Counted from the first letter of the stretch, positions 33,631 through 42,197 are shown. The stretch: DNA of 64,000 nucleotides from Nocardia aurea (GCF_003123685.1 NZ_QCYJ01000091.1:1-64000); one strand, 5' to 3'. Numbers and translations are program-made. The notes: generated from the sequence alone by a model not told the origin.

Positions 33631-34155
33631 TCACCGCGAGAGTGCCGACGCCACGCTGATCCAGTAGCGCCGTGCGGGTCCGAGCCGGGTTTCCCGGATG
33701 CCTTCGAGGACGCCGCCGCGCCGCTCGATGGTCTTGGCCGAGGCGATGTTGTCGACGGCGCAGACGATCAGCACCCGATCCATGCCGAGTTCCGCGGCCT
33801 CGCCGAGCATCCGGCCCAGCGCCCAGCCCGCGTACCCGTGACCGCGCGCGGACGGTCGGATGCCGAAGCCGATATGGCCTGCCCATCGCACATGGTCGTC
33901 GAACCCGTGTCTCAGCGCTATTCCGCCGAGCACGCCGTCACCCTCGACGATCCATCGGTAGGTGCAGCGCGCACCGCTTGCCTCGTCCGATTCGGCGGTC
34001 AACCGTGCCACCCAGTCCGCGAAACCGGCGGGCGAATCGACCTCGTCGGACGGTCGCAGCCCGAAGCCGTCTTCGTGCGGGCCGGGTCCCCATTCGTCGT
34101 GCGCCCGCAGCCACGCGGTGTGCAGACGCGCGGTCGGTGCGATCAGGTCGGGCAT
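33631..34155 (-). CDS. GNAT-family N-acetyltransferase (RimJ/RimL-like)
   Basis: 174 residues. HIGFGIRPSARGHGYAGWAL is motif A with the R-G-x-G-x-A acetyl-CoA loop, followed by LGMDRVLIVCAVDNIASAKT and IERRGGVLEG, the typical C-terminal half of RimJ/RimL-type enzymes. The N-terminal DSPAGFADWVARLTAESDEA also fits. It acetylates an amine of unknown identity. It is divergent from the eight-gene operon at 34409, with about 250 bp between starts. Confidence 0.88.
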   Translation of the reverse strand: MPDLIAPTARLHTAWLRAHDEWGPGPHEDGFGLRPSDEVDSPAGFADWVARLTAESDEASGARCTYRWIVEGDGVLGGIALRHGFDDHVRWAGHIGFGIRPSARGHGYAGWALGRMLGEAAELGMDRVLIVCAVDNIASAKTIERRGGVLEGIRETRLGPARRYWISVASALSR

Positions 34156-34362
34156 ATCGCGACGGTACTGCGGTCCCGCCGGGCGTCGAAACGGTTTCGA
34201 CAGCGCGCCGAACGGTCGGGCCGGAGCCCAGTGGCGTTTCTCCGCACGAGCCGAATTCCCCTCGGGCGTCGCTCATCGCATGTTACGTCCAGATGAATTG
34301 CCTGTTGCCTGCCTGGACACGCGATCGGCAGCGGGACAGAATTCGAGTCGATTGGAAACGCT

Positions 34363-34379
34363 GTTTCGATCTACGGAAC
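34363..34379. promoter_or_regulatory. IclR-box 4 (GTTTC-GATCTAC-GGAAC)
   Basis: Located 29 bp upstream of ATG 34409, the first gene of the operon that runs to 42151. It has the same 17-bp geometry as boxes 3 and 6. Confidence 0.72.
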
Positions 34380-34408
34380 ACCATCCGCTGCGGAAAGAGG
34401 ACGATGCC

Positions 34409-36028
34409 ATGAGTCGAGTCGCGGCCGCGCAATTCGCCGCGGGCACGGAGGTGACCGTCAATCTGGCCGCGTGCCTGCGCGCCATCGATGCCGCCGCCGA
34501 GGCGGACGCCGAGCTCGTCGTGCTGCCGGAGTTCTGTCACCACCTATCCTGGTACGCCGATCGGGCACACGCACGGCGCGCAGCCTGCCGGATCGGTGAC
34601 GAGTTCCTCACCGCGGTCGCCGAACGTGCGGCACGGCACAGCCTCTACGTCAAGATCGGCGTCGGCCTCGCCCGTGACGACGGCCGCACGACGGCGACGA
34701 GCCTGCTCTACGGACCGGACGGCACGCTGCTCGGCGAGTCCGACAAGCAGGTCCTGATGGGCGCGGAGAACGACTACTTCGATCCGGGCGAGACCGATTC
34801 GCCCGTCATCGACACCCCGATCGGGCGGCTGGGGATGTACGCGTGCATGGAAGGCGTCATCAACGAGGTCACCCGCTCACTGGCGGTGCGTGGCGCGCAG
34901 ATCCTGTTGAACAGTCTCAACTCCTTCGCCGTCGACGAGGCGAGTCTGCACGTGCCGGTGCGGGCGGCGGAGAACAAGGTGTGGGTGGTCGCCTCGAACA
35001 AGGTCGGGCCGCTGCTGCCGGAGGAGCTCGTGCCGGAGATCGCCGCGCGCCTGGGTGTTCCGCCGGACCGGCTGCACGGTGCCGGGGAAAGCCAGATCGT
35101 CGCGCCGGACGGCACGGTGGTCGCGATCGCACCGCCGACCGGGGAGGCGATCGTCGTCGCCGATATCGATGTCGCGCGCGCCGATGACAAGATCCGGCCC
35201 GACGGCACGGATCTACTGGCCGCGCGACGTCCCGAGATCTATCACCGGCTCACCGAGCCGTCCGCCAGGACGGCGCCGCCCGGCGCTGCTTCCGTCACGG
35301 CCGCGGTGGTGGCCGCCGACGTCGCGCTGGTCCGCGCCGCCGCCCGTGCCGGGGCCGCGCTGATCGTGCTGCCCGAACTGGCCGATATCCCACTGGGCGA
35401 TCTGGTCGACGCGCTCGCCGATTCGACCGCGCACGCGGTGGTGTCGGTGCGCGACGGCGCGGCCAACCACGGCCTGCTGGTGCACGCGGGGGGCGTGGTG
35501 GGTCGTCAGCCGCAACTACATGCGACGCGTCGGCACCCGTGGCTGACCGAACTCGGCGACGACCTGCTCGTCTTCGAATTGCCCTGGGGCCGTGTGGCGA
35601 TCGTGGTCGGCGACGACGCGATCTTCCCCGAGACGTTCCGGCTGGCCGCGGTCGCCGACGCCGATGTCGTCGCGGTCACCCACACACCGTCCGAGCCGTG
35701 GGAGTTGCGGCTCGGCCTGGCCGAACGGTCGGCGGAGAATCGGCTCAATATCGTCGCCGCCGGGTACGACGCCGACGGTGAGTTCCGTGGCGCGTGCTAC
35801 GCGCTGAGCCCGGATTTCACGCTGTGGACCGCGTGGCGCGGTCCGTTCACCGGGGTCATCAGCCATCCGGTCGTGAGCGCGACGGTCGCCGGGTCGGTCG
35901 GTCTCAGCGCCGCCGTCCGGCCCGCCCAAGCGGTGAACCGCAATGTCTCCAAGGGCACGAATCTCGTGGACGGGCGTCCGCTGCGGCCGCTCGCCATCGC
36001 ATCGTCAGGAACGGAAGTGATCAGGTGA
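34409..36028 (+). CDS. Tandem nitrilase/amidase-fold protein, second half inactive
   Basis: 539 residues from ATG 34409. Domain 1 (about 1-290) has the full carbon-nitrogen hydrolase triad: Glu41 (LVVLPEFCHH), Lys113 (ESDKQVLMGAEND) and Cys146 (GMYACMEGV). Domain 2 (about 295-525) repeats the fold (ALIVLPELADIP) but reads IVVGDDAIFPETF where CxDxxFPE is expected, so its Cys is gone. It probably hydrolyses an amide or nitrile, with domain 2 structural or regulatory. First gene of an eight-gene operon behind IclR-box 4; GTGA overlap with the next gene. An amidase acting on a half-amide such as a substituted maleamate would fit the proposed pathway (inference). Confidence 0.82.
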   Translation: MSRVAAAQFAAGTEVTVNLAACLRAIDAAAEADAELVVLPEFCHHLSWYADRAHARRAACRIGDEFLTAVAERAARHSLYVKIGVGLARDDGRTTATSLLYGPDGTLLGESDKQVLMGAENDYFDPGETDSPVIDTPIGRLGMYACMEGVINEVTRSLAVRGAQILLNSLNSFAVDEASLHVPVRAAENKVWVVASNKVGPLLPEELVPEIAARLGVPPDRLHGAGESQIVAPDGTVVAIAPPTGEAIVVADIDVARADDKIRPDGTDLLAARRPEIYHRLTEPSARTAPPGAASVTAAVVAADVALVRAAARAGAALIVLPELADIPLGDLVDALADSTAHAVVSVRDGAANHGLLVHAGGVVGRQPQLHATRRHPWLTELGDDLLVFELPWGRVAIVVGDDAIFPETFRLAAVADADVVAVTHTPSEPWELRLGLAERSAENRLNIVAAGYDADGEFRGACYALSPDFTLWTAWRGPFTGVISHPVVSATVAGSVGLSAAVRPAQAVNRNVSKGTNLVDGRPLRPLAIASSGTEVIR

Positions 36029-36834
36029 GCGAAACGCTGCAACACGTCGAGCAGATGGTCGACGAGAATCCGCGTACCGACGTGAGCGAGACCTTCACCG
36101 AATGGCGGGCTCTGCTCACCGAGTTGAAGGATCGGCTCGCGGCGCGGTTCGAATTGACGCGCGACCCGTCCACCGTCGATCTGGAGCACTACGGCGACCC
36201 GGAAACCGGTCCTGCCGGAAGTCTGGCCGCCTACACCGGGCCCGAGGTCGACTGGCTGGTGCACTCGTGGATCGGCGACCCGGGCACCGGATTCGTGAAT
36301 CTGCACCTGACGCTGTGGCTCGGCCCCCAGGCCCGGGTCCCGCATCTGGCGATCGCGTTGCTGCTGTGGCCGGAGGGCTGGTTCTACGTCGACGCCGTAC
36401 CCCGGGGCGATATGGTCGGCGACGGCGACTACTTCGACAGCTACTACGCCGAGAACGACGCCCCCTGGCTGGAATTCAAGGCAGAGCATCCCGATTTCGC
36501 GTGGTTCACCAGCCGCACCGGATTCATCAGGGCGAGCTTGTCCCCCACCGCCTACTGCTATTCGTTCCCGTCGACCAGACCCAACCTGGACACCGTCGCC
36601 GTTCTGCTGCGCGGTCGCGTCGACCAGTGGCTGGGCTGGGTGGACGCGGCCGAGCCGGTGCCCGCCGAACAGCGCGCCGAACTGGCCGGGCGCGATCTGG
36701 CGATCCGGCGCAATATCGCCGAACGCGATCCCGCGAATGTCATGGGCGAGCGCATGTTCGGCGCCGAATTGACCGAACGCCTGGTCCGCGCGCTGTGGGG
36801 CGGCGACCGCGTCCTACCACGGCCGGTCGCGTGA
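36025..36834 (+). CDS. Red chlorophyll catabolite reductase-like protein
   Basis: 269 residues. VHSWIGDPGTGFVNLHLTLW, VPRGDMVGDGDYFDSYYAE (125-143), FIRASLSPTAY and especially RRNIAERDPANVMGERMFGA (228-247) align by eye with the plant RCC reductase ACD2 as I remember it (GSWI, LPHRKDL...DYLKEYY, VRSAFSPTA, RRKSIEDD...FPRMFGEEV). RCCR belongs to the ferredoxin-dependent bilin reductase fold and reduces the ring-opened chlorophyll product. The acid I recall as Glu154 of ACD2 appears to be Ala here (HLAIALLL). It sits in an operon with a PaO-type Rieske protein, which supports the assignment. Function in this organism is inference. Confidence 0.62.
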   Translation: MSETLQHVEQMVDENPRTDVSETFTEWRALLTELKDRLAARFELTRDPSTVDLEHYGDPETGPAGSLAAYTGPEVDWLVHSWIGDPGTGFVNLHLTLWLGPQARVPHLAIALLLWPEGWFYVDAVPRGDMVGDGDYFDSYYAENDAPWLEFKAEHPDFAWFTSRTGFIRASLSPTAYCYSFPSTRPNLDTVAVLLRGRVDQWLGWVDAAEPVPAEQRAELAGRDLAIRRNIAERDPANVMGERMFGAELTERLVRALWGGDRVLPRPVA

Positions 36835-36874
36835 GCACGAGACGCCGACCACCCCGAATCGCCGGAGGACATCC

Positions 36875-37855
36875 ATGAGCATCATCCGTTCCCTGTGGTG
36901 GTCGGTCCGCACCGACGGGACCGCCCCCTTCGATACCGCGCACTTGAAGATCTACTACCCGGCGGAGGTCCGCGGTGACGACGCCGAACGTCTCACCGGC
37001 GTCTTCTGGGCCGATCCGGCGAACGCGCCGTATCCGGTGGTCCTGTTCCTGTCCGGGGTGAACGTCGGCCAGGACGCCTACCGGCGCTTCGCCACCGCCA
37101 TCGCCGAAAACGGCTTCGTCGTCGCCACATTCGACAGGGTCGCCGAATTGTTCGGCGGACAGTTCGGGCTCACGCCCGGCGTCGACCTCGCCGCGGCGCG
37201 GCCCGACACCTACGGCACCGCGCCCACCTGTCCGACGATCGGCGCGATTCTCTCCTCGCTGACCGAACTGAACACCTCGGGCCCGTTGGCGGGGGCATTG
37301 GATCTGGAGCGGGTCGCGCTCGGCGGGCATTCGGCGGGCGGCACGGTCGCCTTGCAGTCGGCGCGATACTTCCCCGAGATCGCGGCCGTATTCGCATGGG
37401 GCGCGCACAACATGGTGGCGACGATGCTCGGCTGGGCGCCGGGCACGGTGCTGCCCGCACAGGTCACCTGCCCGGTCCTGCTCGGTGTCGGAACCAACGA
37501 CGGTGTCATCATGGGCAGTGCCGACCGCTACGGCGAAGACGGGCTGGAACGGCCCGATCCGGTCGCTCGCACCTTCGAGGAAGCACTGCCCGACGGTGCG
37601 AATCTACTGGCGATCATCAAGGGCGCCAACCACTTCGCCATCGCCGATGCCGATCCGACCGCCGCGCGGGCATTCCTGGACGGGCCCGCCGACACCGACG
37701 CGATGCCTGCGTTCTCGCGGCTGACCGCGCTGTTCCTGCACACCCACGTGTCGGGTTCGGCGCGCGCGCGAGCCGAACTGTCCGCATTCGGCGACGTCTC
37801 CGTTTCCGACGACGGCTCCGTTTCCGACGACGGTGTCGTCCTGCACCGCCGATAG
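36875..37855 (+). CDS. Alpha/beta hydrolase, chlorophyllase/PETase-like
   Basis: 326 residues from ATG 36875 with GGAGGA 6 nt upstream. YPVVLFLSGVNVGQDAYRRF, then GFVVATFD, is the opening of the chlorophyllase/dienelactone-hydrolase-like fold. LGGHSAGGTVALQSARYF is the nucleophile elbow (Ser in GHSAGG), and KGANHFAIADADP supplies the likely catalytic His. No signal peptide, so it acts in the cytosol. The C-terminus contains a recent 18-bp tandem duplication (SVSDDGSVSDDG). Plant chlorophyllase removes the phytol ester from chlorophyll; here, next to RCCR-like and Rieske genes, an equivalent ester hydrolysis is a reasonable guess. Confidence 0.75.
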   Translation: MSIIRSLWWSVRTDGTAPFDTAHLKIYYPAEVRGDDAERLTGVFWADPANAPYPVVLFLSGVNVGQDAYRRFATAIAENGFVVATFDRVAELFGGQFGLTPGVDLAAARPDTYGTAPTCPTIGAILSSLTELNTSGPLAGALDLERVALGGHSAGGTVALQSARYFPEIAAVFAWGAHNMVATMLGWAPGTVLPAQVTCPVLLGVGTNDGVIMGSADRYGEDGLERPDPVARTFEEALPDGANLLAIIKGANHFAIADADPTAARAFLDGPADTDAMPAFSRLTALFLHTHVSGSARARAELSAFGDVSVSDDGSVSDDGVVLHRR

Positions 37856-37867
37856 GAGCGAGCGCAC

Positions 37868-39010
37868 ATGCTGAAGAACTTCTGGTACGCACTGGAATTC
37901 GCGGAGAAGGTCACCCGGAAACCGATCAGGGTGACCTGTCTCGGCCAGGATTTCGTCCTCTACCGGGGCGAATCCGGCGCACCGGTCTGTCTGTCGGATC
38001 TGTGCGTGCATCGCGGCGGATCCCTGGCGATGGGCAGCCTCGTCGGCGACCGCATCGCGTGTCCCTATCACGGCTGGCAGTACAACCCGGACGGGGCGTG
38101 CGTGAAGATCCCGGCCAATGCCGAGGAGCGCGGTATTCCGCGCAAGGCGCGGGTGGATTCCTATCCGGCCGTCGAACGGTACGGCATGGTGTGGGCCTTT
38201 CTCGGTGATCTGCCCGAAGACGAGCGCCCGCCGATTCCGGTCATCCCCGAACACGACGACCCGACTTTCCGGGCCGTGCATTTCGAGATGGAGCTGAACG
38301 CCAACTACGAGCGGACCTTCGAGAACGTCGTCGACGCCTCGCACACCCCGTTCGTGCACGGCACCTCCTTCGGCAACCCGGACAAACCCGAGATTCCCGC
38401 TTTCGAGATCCGTTCCGACGACTGGTCGGCCGAAGCCGACATCTTCCTGAGCCCGCCGCCGCCCAAGGGACTCTGGGGCCTGCTGGCCAAACGCAAACCG
38501 CGTCCGGAATACGTGACCGTCACCAACGGCTGGTACCTGCCCAATGTGGTGAAACTGCATGTGCGCCTGCCGATCGGCGACATGCTGCTCTACGACTTCA
38601 ACATCCCGATCACCCAGGACCGGACCATGGTGAAGATCATCGGCTACCGCAATTTCTTCACCGGCGGCTGGGCCGACGAGAACGCCCGCAAACGTATCGA
38701 GAAGATCCTGGTCCAGGATCGGCCGGTGGTCGAGGCCCAACGCCCGGAGCTGCTGCCCTTCGATCTCGCCGACGAACTGCATGTCCGCAGCGACGCGCTC
38801 CAGGTGGCCTACCGCCGTCGCCGCGCCCAGCTGATCGCGCAGGGCTGGTGGGTCGGCGGCGACGACATCATCACCACCGAGGGGCCGCGGCGCAACGCGA
38901 CCGTCATCGCCTCACCCACTCGCCGCGACCACCCCGAATTGGCCAGTGCGTGGGTGCACAAGGCCCGCAATGGAGGTAAACCCGATGAGTCTGCCCGCCG
39001 CGCTCAGTGA
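37868..39010 (+). CDS. Rieske-type oxygenase, pheophorbide a oxygenase/VanA-like
   Basis: 380 residues, starting 12 bp after the previous stop. The Rieske cluster ligands are Cys46-x-His48 (DLCVHRGGSL) and Cys65-x2-His68 (IACPYHGWQY). The mononuclear iron site is ENVVDASHTPFVHG (Asp156, His159, His164), the E-N-x2-D-x2-H-x4-H pattern of the PaO/TIC55/vanillate demethylase group. Such enzymes need electrons from a ferredoxin and reductase, none of which is in the window. In plants PaO opens the pheophorbide macrocycle. The two flanking RCCR/bilin-reductase-like genes make tetrapyrrole ring opening the leading idea. Confidence 0.88.
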   Translation: MLKNFWYALEFAEKVTRKPIRVTCLGQDFVLYRGESGAPVCLSDLCVHRGGSLAMGSLVGDRIACPYHGWQYNPDGACVKIPANAEERGIPRKARVDSYPAVERYGMVWAFLGDLPEDERPPIPVIPEHDDPTFRAVHFEMELNANYERTFENVVDASHTPFVHGTSFGNPDKPEIPAFEIRSDDWSAEADIFLSPPPPKGLWGLLAKRKPRPEYVTVTNGWYLPNVVKLHVRLPIGDMLLYDFNIPITQDRTMVKIIGYRNFFTGGWADENARKRIEKILVQDRPVVEAQRPELLPFDLADELHVRSDALQVAYRRRRAQLIAQGWWVGGDDIITTEGPRRNATVIASPTRRDHPELASAWVHKARNGGKPDESARRAQ

Positions 39011-39674
39011 CCGCACGCTGGCGACACTGTCCGACGCCCTCGATCTGGCGGTGACCCAGGACATCGCCCTGACCAGTCCGATGTCGCCCGAACCGGTCGG
39101 CAGGCTGCGCGTGCTGCGCGGCGGGCCGATCGACAAGGCGGTGACGGTCTCTCTCGTGGTGCCGCAGATCGGCCTGGACAGCCACATGATCTTCGCGTTC
39201 ACTGGAAGCGATTCGGCGATACCGCATTTCACCCTGGATTCGGTCGCGTCGGCCGAGTATCACGCGATGCATCTGGATCTGGTCCCCCGGGCCGATCTGG
39301 CGGTGAATCTGGACTACCTGGACGAGGTGTTCGCACCCCTCACACCGTTACTCGAAACGGCATGGTCGACCGAAGGCATTTCACCAGCCGCAATCGGCCC
39401 ACGTCAGCGGGCCATGATGTCGCCCTGGATGCTGGTGTGCCGGGTCACACCCGAGGCTTTCGTCGCACTCGACGGCACCGTCGACAGCTATCTCGAACAC
39501 TGGCTGACACTGGTGGACAAGGGCATCGGCGAGGTCGACGCGGACCTGGCGGGCCGTGATCGCGCCAACCGCGCGAATCTCTTCGATCCCCGGGTGGATC
39601 CGGTGTGGGATCGGGTCACCCGGCTGATCGGTCCCGAGCAGTGCGATCTGGTGCGTGGGGAGTTGCTCGCATGA
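38985..39674 (+). CDS. Second bilin-reductase/RCCR-fold-like protein
   Basis: 229 residues from ATG 38985 with GGAGGT 7-8 nt upstream; it overlaps the Rieske gene by 26 bp. IPHFTLDSVASAEYHAMHLD, LVPRADLAVNLDYLDEVFAP and RQRAMMSPWMLVCRVT follow the order seen in ferredoxin-dependent bilin reductases: a PH-x4-D strand, D-(L/F)-x-P-R-x-D-L, then D-Y-L-D-x-x-F, then the SPW region. Unlike the 36025 product it keeps an acid (Asp84) where ACD2, as I remember it, has Glu154. The two might form a heterodimer or act in succession on a linear tetrapyrrole. Similarity is weaker than for the first RCCR-like protein. Confidence 0.55.
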   Translation: MSLPAALSDRTLATLSDALDLAVTQDIALTSPMSPEPVGRLRVLRGGPIDKAVTVSLVVPQIGLDSHMIFAFTGSDSAIPHFTLDSVASAEYHAMHLDLVPRADLAVNLDYLDEVFAPLTPLLETAWSTEGISPAAIGPRQRAMMSPWMLVCRVTPEAFVALDGTVDSYLEHWLTLVDKGIGEVDADLAGRDRANRANLFDPRVDPVWDRVTRLIGPEQCDLVRGELLA

Positions 39675-40588
39675 GCACCGCGGTCGAACCGAGTCGCTGG
39701 CAGCAGCGCATCACCGGCGAATGGGTCGGCAGGCCGTCGCTGTTCGACGCGCAGGGCACCTGGTGCGGATTCGAGAACATCCGCCGCTCCTCGGTGTTCC
39801 GCGACGGTGTCACCACTTACTACATGGACGGCGGCATCGAGGGCGGTGGCGCGCTGGCAGGACGTTTCGCGCTGGCCGCGCCGTTCGCGTTCGGCGTCAC
39901 CGATTCCGACGCCGATCGGCTCTACACCGGTCCCGATTTCTTCGGCGCGGGCCAGCCCTACGGCAGTTTCGTCGACGCCCACTACTACGGGCCGGGGTGG
40001 CAGGTCAGCCTGAACACCTGGAACCAGACCATCGAGGACACCCAGGTGTATTCCTCGGTGCTGCGGCAGGGACCGGCGATGGTCGGGGTTTTCAACGGCC
40101 TCTACACGCGAGTCCCGGATCTGGTGCAGGACCATCTCGCGCACGAGACACGCTGCGGTGCGGTGCCTTTCATTCTGCCGTCCAAGGAGGTCAGCCGATA
40201 CGCCGGCGCATGCGAGCTGTGGGGCGCGGACCAGCGACCGATCGGGCCGGTACGGATGGAACTGACGATCGACCCGCTGAATCTGCTCACCGCGCGGCAC
40301 GAGATCACCTGGTCGGGCGCGATCGATTACGACTACCGCACACTGGCGCGCCGCGACGGGGCCCGGTTGTTCTACGAAGGCCCCGACGGCTGGGGCAACG
40401 CGACCGCCTACGGGCGCGCCAACTATCCGCTGGTGCATTTCGCCGATGGAAAGCGGTTACAGGGAAGGGAATTCGTCATGGACGCCGAACCGGGCATGGG
40501 TGCGGGCACCCGGATCGCCGTGGTCTACGAGATCTTCGAGCACAACCGCCTCGACGCGGTACTGCACGGCATTCTGGAGCGGTCGTGA
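39671..40588 (+). CDS. Unknown beta-rich protein of the tetrapyrrole-type operon
   Basis: 305 residues from ATG 39671 (ATGA overlap). The start WQQRITGEWVGRPSLFDAQG and later FRDGVTTYYMDGGIEGGGAL, QVSLNTWNQTIEDTQVYSSV and RHEITWSGAIDYDYRTLARR show short alternating strands rich in Trp and Tyr, the look of one or two lipocalin-type barrels. Bilin lyases and tetrapyrrole carriers use such barrels, but I cannot place it in a named family. No signal peptide or membrane segment. Overlaps at both ends imply that it is needed stoichiometrically with its neighbours. Confidence 0.6.
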   Translation: MSTAVEPSRWQQRITGEWVGRPSLFDAQGTWCGFENIRRSSVFRDGVTTYYMDGGIEGGGALAGRFALAAPFAFGVTDSDADRLYTGPDFFGAGQPYGSFVDAHYYGPGWQVSLNTWNQTIEDTQVYSSVLRQGPAMVGVFNGLYTRVPDLVQDHLAHETRCGAVPFILPSKEVSRYAGACELWGADQRPIGPVRMELTIDPLNLLTARHEITWSGAIDYDYRTLARRDGARLFYEGPDGWGNATAYGRANYPLVHFADGKRLQGREFVMDAEPGMGAGTRIAVVYEIFEHNRLDAVLHGILERS

Positions 40589-41379
40589 ACGCCGTCAAGA
40601 CCGTCGCGGTGACCGGGGGCACGCGCGGTATCGGACTCGGCATCGCGCGCGCCTTGCTCGCGGCGGGTCATCGGGTCGCGGTCTGCGGCACCGATCCCGA
40701 GCGGATCGAGCGCGTGCGCGCCGAACTGCCCGACGAGGCGCTGGTGATGGCCGCCGACGTCACCGATCGCGACCAGGTCCAGCGATTCTGGGACGCGGGG
40801 TGCGAACTGCTCGGCCCCATCGACATCTGGATCAACAACGCCGGGATCTCGCACGACCGGGAGCGGGCGTGGGCGCTGAGCGCCGCCACCTCGCAGGCGG
40901 TGGTGGAGACCAACCTGCTGGGCGCGATCCACGGCTGCGCGGTCGCGATCGCCGGGATGGCAGCGGGCGGCGGCGGACACGTCTGGAATATGGAAGGACT
41001 CGGCAGCGACGGACGGATGGTCGCGGGCCTCGGCGTGTACGGGGCGACCAAACGCGCCGTCACCTATCTGTCGGAGGCGCTCGCGCGGGAGGTGCCCGAC
41101 GGGGTCTCGGTGGGGCGGCTCAGTCCGGGCATGGTCGTCACCGACCTGCTCACCCACGGCTACACCGAGGACGAATTGGTCAAGGTGCGCAAGGTGATGA
41201 ACATCCTGGCCGACCACGTCGACACCGTCGCGCCGTGGCTGGCCGAGCGCGCGGTCTCGCAGGCGCGCAACGGCGCTCACGTCCGCTGGCTCACCACCCC
41301 GAAGATCGCCGCGCGGTTCGCGCTGGCCCCGGTCCGCCGACGCGATCTGTTCGCGGCGGACACCCCGGTCGGCGCGTGA
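40585..41379 (+). CDS. SDR, chlorophyll b reductase (NYC1/NOL)-like
   Basis: 264 residues. TGGTRGIG (10-17) is the cofactor loop, INNAG (83-87) the structural motif and YGATK (152-156) the catalytic Tyr/Lys. Beyond generic SDR features, PIDIWINNAG, GLGSDGR (138-144) followed eight residues later by YGATKRAV, and LSPGMVVTDLL (179-189) followed by NILADHVDTVAPWL match the plant NOL/NYC1 proteins as I remember them (YIDIWINNAG, GAGSDGR, YGATKRSV, LSPGMVTTDLL, NVLAEPAEVVAEYL). Those enzymes reduce the C7-formyl of chlorophyll b. In this operon that similarity is hard to dismiss as coincidence. Confidence 0.72.
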   Translation: MNAVKTVAVTGGTRGIGLGIARALLAAGHRVAVCGTDPERIERVRAELPDEALVMAADVTDRDQVQRFWDAGCELLGPIDIWINNAGISHDRERAWALSAATSQAVVETNLLGAIHGCAVAIAGMAAGGGGHVWNMEGLGSDGRMVAGLGVYGATKRAVTYLSEALAREVPDGVSVGRLSPGMVVTDLLTHGYTEDELVKVRKVMNILADHVDTVAPWLAERAVSQARNGAHVRWLTTPKIAARFALAPVRRRDLFAADTPVGA

Positions 41380-41407
41380 ATTCGCGCACTGAACAGAGGA
41401 GACAACC

Positions 41408-42151
41408 ATGCCCGACGTGCTGGGCTGGCGCCGCAAGTTCGGCGTACTCGCCCCGTCGACCAATACCGTGGTCGAACCGGATTTCGCCCGGATGGGCGTG
41501 CCGGGAGTCACCGCCCATTTCGGGCGCATCCACATCCGCGACCAGAATATGGACGACGACGAGGGCATGGGCCGCCTGCTCGACCAGATCCGCGCCGAGA
41601 TGGAGGCGACCTGCGAGCGGGTGCTGACCTGCGAGCCCGATTACATGGTGATGGGCATGTCCGCGGAGACCTTCTGGGAGGGGGTGGAGGGCAACAAGCG
41701 GTTCGTCGAACAGATCGGGGGCCTGACCGGGCTCGAGGTCGCCACCGGCGCGGAGGCGTGCCGTCGCGCGCTCGAACTGTTCGGCGCGCGCCGGATCGGG
41801 GTGGTGACGCCCTATCAGCCCGTCGGCGACGCCAATGTGGTGCGGTTCTTCGGCGAACTCGGCTTCGAGGTGGCCGCCATCGAGGGGTTGCGGTGTCCGA
41901 CCGCGGTATCGATCGCCCATGTCACCGAGGACGTGTTGCGCTCGGCGATACTCCGGGTCGACGGCGAGAACATCGACGCGATCGTGCAGTGCGGCACCAA
42001 TCTGTCGATGGTCGGCTTGGCCGACGAAGCCGAACGTTGGCTGGGCAAACCGGTGATCGCCATCAATGCCGCGACCTGGTGGATGGCATTACGCGACAAC
42101 GGAATCCTGGACCGGGTCGAGGGCGCGGGAACACTGTTGCGGGACTACTGA
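41408..42151 (+). CDS. Asp/Glu racemase-superfamily enzyme, arylmalonate decarboxylase/maleate isomerase-like (one Cys)
   Basis: 247 residues with GAGGAG upstream of ATG 41408. FGVLAPSTNTVVEPDF and GVVTPYQPVGDANVVRFF are typical of maleate isomerases and arylmalonate decarboxylases. The second catalytic Cys is present (Cys195, IVQCGTNLS). The first, expected near residue 83, is replaced by MGMS, as in arylmalonate decarboxylase, whose MGTS provides an oxyanion pocket. Decarboxylation or isomerisation of a substituted maleate or malonate is likely. Last gene of the operon. A paralogue at 61467 has lost the second Cys too. Confidence 0.8.
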   Translation: MPDVLGWRRKFGVLAPSTNTVVEPDFARMGVPGVTAHFGRIHIRDQNMDDDEGMGRLLDQIRAEMEATCERVLTCEPDYMVMGMSAETFWEGVEGNKRFVEQIGGLTGLEVATGAEACRRALELFGARRIGVVTPYQPVGDANVVRFFGELGFEVAAIEGLRCPTAVSIAHVTEDVLRSAILRVDGENIDAIVQCGTNLSMVGLADEAERWLGKPVIAINAATWWMALRDNGILDRVEGAGTLLRDY

Positions 42152-42197
42152 GAACGAGACGAAAAGCACCGGATATCGCGTTTCGCTGATCGCCGCA

